Positions 25,330 to 35,448 are shown, counted from the first letter of the stretch. The stretch is DNA of 64,000 nt from CAXXOK01 sp963675925 (GCA_963675925.2 CAXXIB010000003.1:248001-312000); one strand, 5' to 3'. Notes: generated by a model from the letters alone, not told the origin. Numbers and translations are program-made.

Positions 25330-26737
25330 GCTGGGATCCTCCTTGTTTGCGGAGCTCGTGTTCATTCATCTGTTCGTTAAGCTGGTTGATATTGCCACAG
25401 CCCATGGTCAGCACCAGATCGCCCGGTTGCCAATGGGTGCGAAGATAGGTTTCCGTATCGTCAAATGTTGGCGTGTGCACGGCGTGTACGCCGTTTTGCC
25501 TCATGCCGTCTATGATTTGTGCGGTGGAAATATCACCGGGGTCTTTTTCGCGGGCGGCATAAATATCGGTCACCAGGGTGATGTCAGCAGCTTGCGTGCA
25601 GGTGAAATACTGTGTCAGCATTTTCTTTACGCGGCTGTAGGTATGCGGCTGCATTACGGCCCATAATCTATTGTGTGGTTGAAGTTTAGCGATAGATAGG
25701 GCGTTTTGCATCTCGGTGGGGTTATGACCATAATCGTGGTATAGCTTTACGCCGTCAATCTCACCGGTTAGCTCAAACCGGCGTTTTGCGCCCTGGAACT
25801 GCGACAGTGCATCACACACAGTTGCCATGTCCAGCCCAAGGGAGAGGGCACAGGCGGCGGCGGCCAATGCGTCGTACACGTTAAACTCCCCGCCGACCTG
25901 CAAGGACACATGGCTGAGGGGTTTGCCGTGGGAGACAATATCAAACGAGCCGTGACCCAATGCGTTGTATGTGAGGCTTGAGGCGTACACATCGGAATCG
26001 GCATCCAAGCCGTATGTCATGGTCTTACAGGATAGGCTTCGTAGGACAGTGATGACACGGGGATCGTCCCCGTTGCCGATCACGGTGCCGCTGCCGGGTA
26101 CTAAGGAAAGGAACTCCTTAAATGTGGACTGAATATGGTCGATATCGCGGAAATAATCCAGATGATCTTCATCAATATTGGTAATGACGGCAATATCCGG
26201 CTTTAACTGCATAAAGCTTAGGTTGAATTCACAGGCTTCTGTTAAAAAGATATCGCCTTTCCCGGTGCGCACGTTGCCTCCGATCACATTCAGCGATCCG
26301 CCGATGTGAATGGTAGGATCGACCTCCGCCGCCATGAGAACCTGCGCTATCATGGATGTGGTGGTGGTCTTGCCGTGGGTACCGCACACGCCAATGGCGG
26401 TGGGGCAGCCTTCCATCAGCTGTCCGAGCAGTTCGGCCCGTTCCAGTGAAGGGATGCCTAGCCGCGCTGCTTCAACGCGCTCTGCATTATCGGCGGATAC
26501 TGCGACCGTATACGCGATCAAATCAGCGTTTTGAACATTGCTTTTATCGTGCCCGATGGCTACGGGAATCCCCATAGACCGAAGGCCCTTAGTGGTGTAG
26601 GTTTCCAGGCTGTCGCTGCCGGATACGGCATAGCCTTTTTCAAACAGCATCCGTGCCAGCCCGCTCATACTGCTGCCGCCGATGCCAATCATGTGAATAT
26701 GCTTATGCAAATAGTCTTTAATATGCGGTAATGGCAA
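25322..26737 (-). CDS. murC: UDP-N-acetylmuramate-L-alanine ligase
   Basis: MurC adds L-alanine to UDP-MurNAc. The start is taken as TTG at 26737 (PLPHIKDYLHKHIHMIGIGG...), with GGAAGG nine bases upstream; a longer reading from 26800 would run back through the promoter. At 471 residues it is of usual length. The N-terminal Rossmann segment IGIGGSSMSGLA, the P-loop CGTHGKTTT, the middle motif NIDEDHLDYF and the C-terminal HDYGHNPTEM are visible. It lies away from the mraZ cluster, at the head of a separate minus-strand unit with its own promoter. Confidence 0.95.
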   Translation of the reverse strand: MPLPHIKDYLHKHIHMIGIGGSSMSGLARMLFEKGYAVSGSDSLETYTTKGLRSMGIPVAIGHDKSNVQNADLIAYTVAVSADNAERVEAARLGIPSLERAELLGQLMEGCPTAIGVCGTHGKTTTTSMIAQVLMAAEVDPTIHIGGSLNVIGGNVRTGKGDIFLTEACEFNLSFMQLKPDIAVITNIDEDHLDYFRDIDHIQSTFKEFLSLVPGSGTVIGNGDDPRVITVLRSLSCKTMTYGLDADSDVYASSLTYNALGHGSFDIVSHGKPLSHVSLQVGGEFNVYDALAAAACALSLGLDMATVCDALSQFQGAKRRFELTGEIDGVKLYHDYGHNPTEMQNALSIAKLQPHNRLWAVMQPHTYSRVKKMLTQYFTCTQAADITLVTDIYAAREKDPGDISTAQIIDGMRQNGVHAVHTPTFDDTETYLRTHWQPGDLVLTMGCGNINQLNEQMNEHELRKQGGSQHA

Positions 26738-26768
26738 AGAATCACGCCTTCCTGAGATTTCAGACCCT

Positions 26769-26796
26769 ATTATACGCACATGGCGTAAAAAGACAA
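26769..26796 (-). promoter_or_regulatory. murC promoter
   Basis: On the minus strand TTGTCT (26791-26796), a 16-bp spacer and a perfect TATAAT (26769-26774) lie about 32 bases before the TTG start. Confidence 0.75.
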
Positions 26797-26910
26797 GCAA
26801 TGGATAGCTTTCTATTCGACCCGTAAGCCGAATTTACATTCATCGACAGAAATATAGCAAAATTAACGGGGAAATAGCAGGGAAAGAGTCGCTAAAAACA
26901 TAACATTAAA

Positions 26911-26923
26911 ATACAACTTGTAT
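26911..26923. promoter_or_regulatory. 13-bp palindrome upstream of gltB (candidate operator)
   Basis: ATACAA-C-TTGTAT is a perfect palindrome about 50 bp upstream of the gltB -35. TTGTAT recurs at that -35. It may bind a regulator of gltB; its identity is unknown. Confidence 0.4.
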
Positions 26924-26971
26924 TATTGCCAAAATCAGTGTAAACAACACTGTACTTATTCTGTATCCGAG

Positions 26972-27000
26972 TTGTATTAGAAGTTTTGCGATGATATAAT
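26972..27000 (+). promoter_or_regulatory. gltBD promoter
   Basis: TTGTAT (26972-26977), a 17-bp spacer and a perfect TATAAT (26995-27000) are followed by a 70-base leader that carries a GC-rich stretch ending in CGCGCTTTTTT, possibly an attenuator. Confidence 0.75.
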
Positions 27001-27072
27001 GGCAAGGCGCTCAAAGACGACGTCGCATTTTGCGCGCTTTTTTATTATTCAATTCGAAGCGGAGGAATCTGC

Positions 27073-30000
27073 ATGATTCAACAGGAGAACCCCGGCCAGC
27101 GAGGCTTATATTCACCTCGATACGAGCATGATGCCTGCGGTATTGCCATGCTTGCCAATATCAAAGGCGTACGCTCTCATAAGGTGCTTACGGATGCGCT
27201 GGATGCACTGGTGCATCTGTCCCACCGTGGCGGCACCGGCGCGGAACTGGATACCGGTGACGGCGCCGGTATATTAACGCAGATTCCGGACGCGTTTTTC
27301 CGCAAGGTATGCGCGCTGGATGGCATGGTGCTGCCTGCACCGGGTGCCTATGGCGTCGGCATGTTCTTTTTGTCTGATGATGATGAGAAACGCAAGGAGG
27401 CGCAAGCGACCTTTGAGACGATTGTGCAAGAAAACGGGCAGACCTTTATCGGCTGGCGCAAGGTGCCGGTGAACCCGTCCACGCTTGGGTTTACGTCCAA
27501 GGCGTGCATGCCGTACATCTGCCAGGCGTTTATCCAGAAAAGTGCAGATTTGAAAGATGAAGCTGCCTTTGAACGCAGACTGTACCTGATTCGCAAAATT
27601 GCGGAAAAAGCACTGCGCTACGGCGAGAGCGGCCATCATTCTTATTTCTATGCGGCCAGCTTAAGCTGCCGGACGATCGTGTACAAAGGCATGCTGCAAG
27701 CCAAGCAGGTGGCCGAGCTGTACCTTGATTTAAGCGATTTGGATTACCAAACGGCTGTCGCGCTGGTGCATAGCCGCTATTCTACCAATACCTTCCCCAG
27801 CTGGGAACGTGCCCACCCCAACCGCTTTACTATACACAACGGCGAGATCAACACCATTTTGGGTAACCAAAAGCGGATGAACGCCCGGCAAAGCAATATT
27901 GAAACCAATCTATTCGGTGCGGATGTAACCAACGTGTTTCCGATTGTCAATGAAGACGGCAGCGACTCCGCTATGTTTGATAATGCACTGGAATTTCTGC
28001 TGCTGACAGGACGCACCTTGCCGCATTCGGCTATGATGATGATTCCTGAGCCCTGGGAGAAAAACACCACGCTGTCGGACGAACTGCGTGCGTTTTACGA
28101 GTTCCACAGCCATGTGATGGATGCGTGGGACGGCCCTGCGGCCATCTGCGCCACCAACGGCGTACAATCGCTTGCTATGCTGGACCGCAATGGCCTGCGC
28201 CCCGCACGCTACCTGGTGACCAGCGATGATATGCTCATCCTCGCCAGTGAAACCGGTGTGCTGGATATCCCGCCGGAAAAAGTGCTGTATAAGGATCGCT
28301 TGCGCCCCGGCAGAATGCTGCTGGTGGATACCGTGGAAGGTCGCGTTGTCAGCGATAAAGAAATTAAATCCAAAATGGCATCCATGTATCCCTATTCGCG
28401 CTGGATTTCCCAGCTGCAAGTTAATATGGATACGCTGCCCCAGCCCAATGGCCCGTTGCCGGAGCTGGAACAGCCGCTTTGGAAGCTGCAAAAGAATTTT
28501 GGTTATACCTATGAACAGATCAACGATGTGCTGATCCCGATGGCGGAAAAGGGCATTGAGCCGACCGGTGCCATGGGGGCGGACATGCCGCTGGCCGTAC
28601 TGTCGGATAAACCGCAGCTGCTGTACGATTATTTCCATCAGTTGTTTGCGCAGGTCACCAACCCGCCGATTGATGCCATTCGCGAGGAGATTGTCACCTC
28701 GACCCGTGTATATATCGGCGGAGAAGGTAACCTGATCAAACCATCGCCCAACTCCAGCCGTCAAATTAAGCTGATGCAGCCGATTATCACCGATGAGGAA
28801 TTGGCCCGCATCAAAGCGGTGGATGTGGAAGGGTTCAATCCCGTTACGCTTTCAATCCTCTACGATGTGAAGGAAGACGGCAAGGGCATCGAAAGCGCGA
28901 TGCAGCGCATTTATAAGGAAATAGACGAGCATTTTGCCAAGGGTTCGTCCATCTTTATCCTGTCCGACCGTGGCGTAACGCCGGAGCGGGCAGCCATCCC
29001 TGCGCTACTTGCGGTGTCAGGCGTGCAGGCCTATACCATTCGCAAAGGAATCCGTACCCGCCTTAGCATATTGCTGGAGTCCGGCGAACCGACCGAAGTG
29101 CACCACTACGCACTGCTGATCGGTTACGGCTGTACGGCGATTAACCCGTATCTGGCACTGGCCACCATTACCGATTGCGTGCAAAGCGGCCTGCTAAGCG
29201 ATGAAAGCGCCGAGCATGCCCAGAAGATGTATATCAAAGCCAACGTCAAGGGCATTGTCAAAGGCATGTCCAAGATGGGTATTTCCACCGTGCAAAGCTA
29301 CCGCGGCTCGCAGATTTTTGAAGCCGTTGGCCTGGGCAAAGAATTGATTGACGAATACTTCCCCGAAACTGTATCGCCCATTGGCGGTATCGGGCTGGAT
29401 GGCGTGGCAAAGGAAAACGCTGTACGTCATCAAACAGCGTTCTTTGATCCCAGGGACGACGAAACCTTGCCCGCAGGCAGCGTGATGCAGTGGCGAAAAG
29501 GCGAGGAATATCACCTCTACAACCCTGAAACGATCTACCTGCTGCAACAGGCCTGCTGGCAGGGCGATTACAAGCTGTATAAACAATATTCCGAAAAGCT
29601 GAACCAGAGCCAGCAGAAGGCAAACCTCAGAAGCCTTTTGGAGGTTATCCCCGGGCAGGCCATACCCATTGATGAAGTCGAAAGCGTTGAGGACATCTGC
29701 AAGCGCTTTAAGACCGGTGCCATGAGCTACGGCTCACTCAGTCAGGAAGCACACGAATGCCTTGCCATTGCTATGAACCGCATTGGCGGCAAGAGCAACT
29801 CCGGTGAGGGCGGCGAGGATGAAGCACGCTTTGAGCTCATGCCCAACGGCGACAATAAATGTTCGGCCATCAAACAGGTGGCGTCCGGCCGTTTCGGTGT
29901 GACCAGCAACTATCTGGTGCACGCCAAAGAACTGCAAATTAAAATGGCGCAGGGCGCAAAACCCGGCGAAGGCGGACAGCTGCCTGGTAAAAAGGTATAT

Positions 30001-31590
30001 CCGTGGATTGCCAAGACCCGGCACTCTACCGCTGGCGTGGGTTTGATTTCACCACCGCCGCATCATGACATTTATTCCATCGAAGATCTGGCGGAACTTA
30101 TTTACGATTTGAAAAATGCCAACACCAAAGCACGCGTCAGCGTCAAGCTGGTATCGGAAGCCGGTGTTGGGACAATCGCCGCCGGTGTGGCCAAGGGCTT
30201 GTCCGATCTGATCCTGATTTCCGGTTTTGACGGCGGTACAGGCGCGTCTCCGCGCTCCAGCATCAAGCATGCGGGATTGCCGTGGGAACTCGGCCTTGCC
30301 GAAACCCATCAAACTCTAATGCTAAACAAGCTTCGCAGCCGCGTAGTACTGGAGACCGACGGTAAGCTGATGACCGCACACGATGTGGCCGTTGCCGCCA
30401 TGCTCGGCGCGGAAGAGTTCGGCTTTGCCACCGTGCCGCTGATCACCATGGGCTGTATCATGATGCGCGTGTGTAATCTGGACAGCTGTCCCGCCGGCGT
30501 GGCTACACAGAACCCGGAACTGCGCAAGCGGTTTAAGGGCAAACCGGAATATGTTGTCAACTTTATGCAATTTGTGGCCCAGGAACTGCGCGAAATTATG
30601 GCGCAGATCGGCATTCGCACCATCAACGAAATGGTCGGGCGCGTGGATATGCTTCGCAAATCCCAAAACCTGAACAACTGGAAACACGAACAAATTGACC
30701 TGTCACCTGTGCTGTATGCGCCGGATGATTTCCTTTCGCAGCCGCGCTTTGCCAGTGAAAAGCAGTACAATCCGCTGGGAGAGACACTGGATGAAAGCAT
30801 GCTGGAAACGCTGGCACAACCGGCGTTTGAAGGCAAGCACCGCGTGGTGGCTAACCTTGCGATTCATAACATTGACCGTGCCGCAGGCACCATCCTTGGC
30901 AGCGAGCTGACCAGGCGCTTTGGGTCCAAGGGCATGGAAGACCATTCCATTCAAATCAACTTTGAAGGCAGCGCCGGCCAAAGCTTTGGTGCGTTTATGT
31001 CCAAAGGCATAACCTTCTCGCTATCAGGCGATGCCAACGACTATATGGGCAAGGGTCTGTCCGGCGGCATTCTGTGTGTACGCCCGCCCAAGACCAGCAC
31101 CTTTGTTCCCGAAGAGAATGTCATCATCGGTAACGTGGCCCTGTACGGCGCAACCAGCGGCGAAGCCTATGTAAACGGCATCGCGGGCGAGCGCTTCTGC
31201 GTACGCAACTCCGGTGCGCTGGCCGTAGTAGAAGGCGTGGGTGACCATGGCTGTGAATACATGACCGGCGGCCGTGTGGTGGTACTGGGCGGCACCGGGC
31301 GCAATTTTGCGGCGGGTATGTCCGGCGGTATCGCCTATGTGTATGACGAACACGGCAATTTCAAAGATCTGTGCAACCCGGAAATGGTCTCGCTGGAAGC
31401 GCTGGACGATCCGGAAGAAGAGATACTCGTCAAGCATTTAATTCACAAACATGTCCGCTACACGAGCAGTCCCCTTGGCAGACGGTTGATGGACAACTGG
31501 GGCTCCGTCGCGTCTAAATTCGTGAAGGTTATACCGTTTGAGTACAAACGATACCTTCTCCAGCAGCAGGAGGTGCGCAACAATGGGTAA
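27073..31590 (+). CDS. gltB: Glutamate synthase large subunit
   Basis: This subunit makes glutamate from glutamine and 2-oxoglutarate. It has 1505 residues. A 21-residue propeptide precedes the catalytic Cys22 (DACGIAML) of the N-terminal glutaminase domain. Then come the central domain, the FMN/2-oxoglutarate synthase domain (PGEGGQLPG, SPPPHHDIYSIEDL, GFDGGTGASPRSS), the cysteines for the 3Fe-4S cluster (GCIMMRVCNLDSCPAG) and the C-terminal GXGXG helix domain. GGAGG lies before the ATG. The stop overlaps gltD by 8 bases. Confidence 0.97.
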   Translation: MIQQENPGQRGLYSPRYEHDACGIAMLANIKGVRSHKVLTDALDALVHLSHRGGTGAELDTGDGAGILTQIPDAFFRKVCALDGMVLPAPGAYGVGMFFLSDDDEKRKEAQATFETIVQENGQTFIGWRKVPVNPSTLGFTSKACMPYICQAFIQKSADLKDEAAFERRLYLIRKIAEKALRYGESGHHSYFYAASLSCRTIVYKGMLQAKQVAELYLDLSDLDYQTAVALVHSRYSTNTFPSWERAHPNRFTIHNGEINTILGNQKRMNARQSNIETNLFGADVTNVFPIVNEDGSDSAMFDNALEFLLLTGRTLPHSAMMMIPEPWEKNTTLSDELRAFYEFHSHVMDAWDGPAAICATNGVQSLAMLDRNGLRPARYLVTSDDMLILASETGVLDIPPEKVLYKDRLRPGRMLLVDTVEGRVVSDKEIKSKMASMYPYSRWISQLQVNMDTLPQPNGPLPELEQPLWKLQKNFGYTYEQINDVLIPMAEKGIEPTGAMGADMPLAVLSDKPQLLYDYFHQLFAQVTNPPIDAIREEIVTSTRVYIGGEGNLIKPSPNSSRQIKLMQPIITDEELARIKAVDVEGFNPVTLSILYDVKEDGKGIESAMQRIYKEIDEHFAKGSSIFILSDRGVTPERAAIPALLAVSGVQAYTIRKGIRTRLSILLESGEPTEVHHYALLIGYGCTAINPYLALATITDCVQSGLLSDESAEHAQKMYIKANVKGIVKGMSKMGISTVQSYRGSQIFEAVGLGKELIDEYFPETVSPIGGIGLDGVAKENAVRHQTAFFDPRDDETLPAGSVMQWRKGEEYHLYNPETIYLLQQACWQGDYKLYKQYSEKLNQSQQKANLRSLLEVIPGQAIPIDEVESVEDICKRFKTGAMSYGSLSQEAHECLAIAMNRIGGKSNSGEGGEDEARFELMPNGDNKCSAIKQVASGRFGVTSNYLVHAKELQIKMAQGAKPGEGGQLPGKKVYPWIAKTRHSTAGVGLISPPPHHDIYSIEDLAELIYDLKNANTKARVSVKLVSEAGVGTIAAGVAKGLSDLILISGFDGGTGASPRSSIKHAGLPWELGLAETHQTLMLNKLRSRVVLETDGKLMTAHDVAVAAMLGAEEFGFATVPLITMGCIMMRVCNLDSCPAGVATQNPELRKRFKGKPEYVVNFMQFVAQELREIMAQIGIRTINEMVGRVDMLRKSQNLNNWKHEQIDLSPVLYAPDDFLSQPRFASEKQYNPLGETLDESMLETLAQPAFEGKHRVVANLAIHNIDRAAGTILGSELTRRFGSKGMEDHSIQINFEGSAGQSFGAFMSKGITFSLSGDANDYMGKGLSGGILCVRPPKTSTFVPEENVIIGNVALYGATSGEAYVNGIAGERFCVRNSGALAVVEGVGDHGCEYMTGGRVVVLGGTGRNFAAGMSGGIAYVYDEHGNFKDLCNPEMVSLEALDDPEEEILVKHLIHKHVRYTSSPLGRRLMDNWGSVASKFVKVIPFEYKRYLLQQQEVRNNG

Positions 31591-33046
31591 GCTGTTAGGA
31601 TTTTTGGAATACGAACGCCGCCTGCCCACGGATCGCGATCCGCTGGAACGGCTGAAAGACTGGAACGAGATTCACTTAACCCTGCCGGTAGAGCAGCAAA
31701 AGGAACAGGCCGCACGCTGCATGTATTGCGGCATCCCGTTCTGCCATAGCGGTACCATGATGAACGGAGCGGTATCCGGCTGCCCGCTGGGTAACCTGAT
31801 TCCTGAATGGAATGATTTAATCTACCGGGAGCAGTGGAATGCGGCGGCTGACAGGCTGCTTCGTACCGACAGCTTTCCGGAGTTTACCGGGCGCGTATGT
31901 CCCGCGCCGTGCGAAGGTGCGTGTACCTGCGGCATTCATCAGCCGCCAGTAACCATTCGCCAGAATGAATTGATGATCGTTGAGCGTGCGTTTGCAAGCG
32001 GGCATTTAAAAGCGCGCATTCCCAAAAAACGCACCGGCAAGCGTGTGGCAGTGGTCGGGTCCGGCCCCGCCGGTATGGCTGCTGCTGATGTGCTGAACCA
32101 GTACGGCCATCAGGTGACGGTGTTTGAACGGGAAGATCATATCGGCGGCCTGCTGATGTATGGTATTCCCAACATGAAACTGGATAAATCGGTGATCGAC
32201 CGCCGCGCTGCCATCATGGAAGAGGAAGGCATCACGTTTACTGTGAACGCGCATATCGGCGTGAATGTGCCTGTGAAGGACCTGCAAAACGAGTTTGACG
32301 CGATCGTACTATGCTGCGGCAGCACTAAAGCGCGCGATTTAACTGTACCGGGCCGTGACGGCAGCGGTGTTCAGTTTGCGGTTGACTACCTGACCCTTGC
32401 CACCAAGAAGCTGCTCAATCCCTCTCTGGAGGTTCCGGATGATATGAACGCAAAGGGTAAGCATGTCATCGTGATCGGCGGCGGCGATACCGGTACGGAC
32501 TGTGTTGGTACGGCGCTGCGACAGGGCTGTGAAACTGTGGTCCAGTTTGAAATTATGCCTGAGCCCGGAAAAGAGCGCTCCCCAAGCAACCCCTGGCCTG
32601 AATATCCGCGTATTTTGAAAGTGGATTATGCCCAGAAAGAAGCCATTGCCAAATATGGAAGCGATCCGCGTAATTACTTGCTGAGCACAAAGGAAATCAT
32701 CCGTAAGCCCGATGGGTCTATCGACAAAGTAATCACCGAATCCATCGAATGGGTGAAGGGCGATACCGGCCGCATGATGCCAAAACCCGTGCCCGGCTCC
32801 GAAAAGGAATGGAAAGCAGATCTAATTCTGCTTGCAATGGGCTACCTTGGCCCGGAAGACACCTTGCCAGAAGCACTGGAACTTAAACGGGATGGACGCA
32901 GCAACGTAGAAGCCGAATGCTTTGAGACAAGCCAAACAGGCGTGTTTGTCGCAGGCGATATACACTCCGGACAGAGCCTGGTCGTACGCGCCATTAACGA
33001 AGGCCAAATTGCGGCTGCTGCCTGCCACAATTATCTGACCCGCTAA
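31583..33046 (+). CDS. gltD: Glutamate synthase small subunit
   Basis: This 487-residue NAD(P)H- and FAD-binding subunit passes electrons to GltB. N-terminal cysteines (RCMYCGIPFCH, GCPLGN, CPAPCEGACTC) hold two 4Fe-4S clusters. The FAD motif VVGSGPAGMAA lies near residue 155 and the pyridine nucleotide motif VIGGGDTGTD later. I chose the ATG at 31583 with AGGAGG upstream, overlapping the end of gltB. A rho-independent terminator follows. Confidence 0.97.
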   Translation: MGKLLGFLEYERRLPTDRDPLERLKDWNEIHLTLPVEQQKEQAARCMYCGIPFCHSGTMMNGAVSGCPLGNLIPEWNDLIYREQWNAAADRLLRTDSFPEFTGRVCPAPCEGACTCGIHQPPVTIRQNELMIVERAFASGHLKARIPKKRTGKRVAVVGSGPAGMAAADVLNQYGHQVTVFEREDHIGGLLMYGIPNMKLDKSVIDRRAAIMEEEGITFTVNAHIGVNVPVKDLQNEFDAIVLCCGSTKARDLTVPGRDGSGVQFAVDYLTLATKKLLNPSLEVPDDMNAKGKHVIVIGGGDTGTDCVGTALRQGCETVVQFEIMPEPGKERSPSNPWPEYPRILKVDYAQKEAIAKYGSDPRNYLLSTKEIIRKPDGSIDKVITESIEWVKGDTGRMMPKPVPGSEKEWKADLILLAMGYLGPEDTLPEALELKRDGRSNVEAECFETSQTGVFVAGDIHSGQSLVVRAINEGQIAAAACHNYLTR

Positions 33047-33062
33047 TTACTGTGAAAATGTT

Positions 33063-33107
33063 ACAAGCCTTGGAAGCAGAAATCCGTTTCCACGGCTTGT
33101 TTCTTTG
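33063..33107 (+). terminator. Terminator after gltD
   Basis: ACAAGCC-t-TGGAA pairs with TTCCA-c-GGCTTGT across about 12 bases, followed by TTCTTTG. Confidence 0.8.
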
Positions 33108-33125
33108 TAGTTTGGGTTGTATAAT
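33097..33125 (+). promoter_or_regulatory. Promoter of DUF951-lepB
   Basis: TTGTTT (33097-33102), a 17-bp spacer and a perfect TATAAT (33120-33125). The -35 overlaps the gltD terminator. Confidence 0.65.
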
Positions 33126-33158
33126 GTTCCATAGCTAAGCGCAATACAGGAGGCAATG

Positions 33159-33398
33159 ATGGACGAGATCCGTTTGGATGATGTCGTACAGATGCGAAAA
33201 TCACACCCCTGCGGCAGCGACCAGTGGAGAGTGATTCGTATTGGAGCCGATGTGAAAATCAAATGCCTTGGCTGCGGCAGAATTGTCATGCTGGACCGGT
33301 CTGTGTTTGTGAAACGCAGAAAAAAGGTTTTGCAGGCAGGGCCGGTGCCTGAAGCCGAATCATTGAAGCTGATGCAAAACGAAGGGAGACGACCTTAG
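33159..33398 (+). CDS. DUF951 protein
   Basis: This 79-residue protein matches the small DUF951 family of Firmicutes, with the typical HPCGSDQWRVIRIGADVKIKC and CLGCGRIVMLDRS blocks. The cysteines could bind zinc. The function is not established. I chose the ATG at 33159 over 33156 because it leaves five bases after AGGAGG. Its stop codon overlaps the lepB GTG by one base. It may bind nucleic acid (inference from the fold and basic tail). Confidence 0.85.
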   Translation: MDEIRLDDVVQMRKSHPCGSDQWRVIRIGADVKIKCLGCGRIVMLDRSVFVKRRKKVLQAGPVPEAESLKLMQNEGRRP

Positions 33399-33988
33399 TG
33401 GCCAAGACTAGAAAGCCTAAGAAAAAATTCTCCGAGATGACACGGGAAGAGAAACGAAAATTGATCATTAAAGAAACGATCAGCTGGATACTGACACTCG
33501 GTTCCGCTGTCATTATTGCGCTTTGTATTCGTGGGTTCGTGTTCGAGCCCGTCATCGTAGACGGTAACAGCATGCGGGATACCCTGCACGACCGCGAGCT
33601 GATGTTTGTAACGAAGTTTGATTATATCTTCGGTCAGCCGGAAAACGGAGATGTAATCATCTGTAAATACCCCGAAAGCACAAAAAACTATGTCAAACGC
33701 TTGATTGCTCTGCCGGGCGATACCATTGAGATTATCAATCATACGGTATACATAAACGGAGAAGCACAGCCGGAAACCTACCTCACCCCGGAGAGGAACG
33801 ATGGTGCTTTTTATGCCAATATGCCAGCCAGAACCATGGGCCCGGACGAGTTTTTCGTGATGGGGGATAATCGCGACAACAGCCGTGACAGCCGGTCCTC
33901 CAGCGTGGGCACGTTGACCCGGAATCAGATTCGCGGGCATGTACGCTATGTATTCTTCCCGTTTGATAGTATGCGAAACATCGAATAG
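33398..33988 (+). CDS. lepB: Signal peptidase I
   Basis: Signal peptidase I cleaves signal peptides at the outer membrane face. The 196-residue protein has a basic N-terminus, one membrane helix at about 28-46, the nucleophile Ser58 in DGNSM and the general base Lys100 in YVKRLIALPGD. The GDNRDNSRDSR box is also present. The start is GTG at 33398 with GGGAG upstream, overlapping the DUF951 stop, so the two are coupled. Confidence 0.95.
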   Translation: MAKTRKPKKKFSEMTREEKRKLIIKETISWILTLGSAVIIALCIRGFVFEPVIVDGNSMRDTLHDRELMFVTKFDYIFGQPENGDVIICKYPESTKNYVKRLIALPGDTIEIINHTVYINGEAQPETYLTPERNDGAFYANMPARTMGPDEFFVMGDNRDNSRDSRSSSVGTLTRNQIRGHVRYVFFPFDSMRNIE

Positions 33989-33989
33989 C

Positions 33990-34018
33990 TTGCCCATTGA
34001 GCGGAAATTCTGTATAAT
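33990..34018 (+). promoter_or_regulatory. Promoter of the PrsA-like gene
   Basis: TTGCCC (33990-33995), a 17-bp spacer and a perfect TATAAT (34013-34018). Confidence 0.65.
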
Positions 34019-34062
34019 ACGCTGGCATAGAGAAATAGACACAATAAGGAGAGACCTGTATA

Positions 34063-35430
34063 ATGCGCAAGTATGCGATATTGGTGGTTCTGATGGCTTT
34101 TATCGTCTCCGTAACAGCTGGCTGCGGCCTGATTGTCAAGGATGAAGCGGTGGATGCCCAAACCGTGATTATTGAGGTGGCGGGCGAGACTTTCGTTAAG
34201 TCCGTCGTTAAACAAACCACAGAGAACATTCTGGATTATCAGGAATATATGTACAGCCTCTACGGCTATCCTTACGATCGCACCGATGCCGATGCTATCG
34301 CATCTGCGCAGGAATCAGCGATCAACTCCCTGATTCAAGAAGCCGTGACCGATCAAAAGATTGCCGAATACGGCCTGGATCAGTTTACCGATGAGGAACT
34401 GGCTGCGTTGACACAGAAAACCGAAGATACCTATACCGGGTATTTGGAAACGGTCAAATCGCAGTACTTTGACGGTACTGATCTGACCGGCGAAGCGCTG
34501 GATGCAGCGGTTGAAGAACAGCTGGTTACCCTTGGCTACAGCACCAAGGACGAGCTGATGGAGCAAAACAAGAAAACGGAAGAACTTTCGCGGCTGAGAG
34601 CAAAGGCTGTTGAAGATGTTTCGGTTTCGGAAGATGATATTACCGACAACTATAACGAGGGTCTGGCTCGCCAGATGGCTGCCTATGCAGAGGACCTGAC
34701 CCAGTATGCCGCCGATGTGAACAACGGCGAAATTATCTACTTCCATCCTCACGATTATCGCTATGTGAAGAATTTGCTGATCAAAATCAGCGATGAGGAT
34801 AGAACTCAGCTGAGCAACCTGACCAACATGCTATCCGACGACCAAAACAGCCTTAACTCGATTGAGACAGCGCTGGCGGACCTGCCGGAAGACACGACTG
34901 CCGATACCGATGAAGAAAAGCAGAGCCGCACGGAACTTCTGTCCCAGCAGGAAAGCCTAACGGCTGAGATCGAAGATCTGACTGCCCAGGTAGAGGAACT
35001 GACGGTCACTGCGTACGGCGCAATTGAAGACAAGGTTGCTGAGGTGCAGGCAAAGATTGATGAAGGCAAAGAGTTTGATGCTTTGCTTGAGGTCTATGGC
35101 GAAGACACCGGCATGATGACCGAGCCGCAGAAATCCCAAGGCTACCTGGTTTGTCTTGGCCTGACAAACTATGTGGAAGAGTTTGTTACCCAGTCGATGC
35201 TGCTGCAAACGATTGGCGAGATTTCCCCGCCGTTCCGTACCAACTACGGCGTGCACTTTGTGCAATATGCCAGCGATCTGGATGACGGCAAAGTTCCCCT
35301 GAGCTCAATTCATGATGAAATTGCCGAAAAGATGCTGACTGACAAACAAACCACCGTGTATAACGAAACCGTCAGCCAGTGGGTCACCGATGCCGATGCG
35401 ACCATCTATCTGGACAAGCTGAACGATTAA
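34063..35430 (+). CDS. PrsA-like lipoprotein peptidyl-prolyl isomerase
   Basis: This 455-residue exported foldase probably helps secreted proteins fold outside the membrane. A signal peptide with lipobox VTAGC (Cys about 23) marks a lipoprotein. An N-terminal SurA/trigger-like helical region is followed by a long coiled coil at about 245-330 (Gln/Glu-rich). A C-terminal parvulin-like domain of about 100 residues contains YGEDTGMM... and NYGVHFVQYAS. The usual parvulin active-site pattern is only partly recognisable, so enzymatic activity is uncertain. It starts after its own promoter and ends in a strong terminator. Confidence 0.85.
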   Translation: MRKYAILVVLMAFIVSVTAGCGLIVKDEAVDAQTVIIEVAGETFVKSVVKQTTENILDYQEYMYSLYGYPYDRTDADAIASAQESAINSLIQEAVTDQKIAEYGLDQFTDEELAALTQKTEDTYTGYLETVKSQYFDGTDLTGEALDAAVEEQLVTLGYSTKDELMEQNKKTEELSRLRAKAVEDVSVSEDDITDNYNEGLARQMAAYAEDLTQYAADVNNGEIIYFHPHDYRYVKNLLIKISDEDRTQLSNLTNMLSDDQNSLNSIETALADLPEDTTADTDEEKQSRTELLSQQESLTAEIEDLTAQVEELTVTAYGAIEDKVAEVQAKIDEGKEFDALLEVYGEDTGMMTEPQKSQGYLVCLGLTNYVEEFVTQSMLLQTIGEISPPFRTNYGVHFVQYASDLDDGKVPLSSIHDEIAEKMLTDKQTTVYNETVSQWVTDADATIYLDKLND

Positions 35431-35448
35431 CGAAAGCATAACGATCAC

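Noticed and set aside
31583..33046. Possible fusion of gltB and gltD
   Set aside because: The 8-base overlap is an ordinary translational coupling between two separate frames with a strong ribosome binding site.
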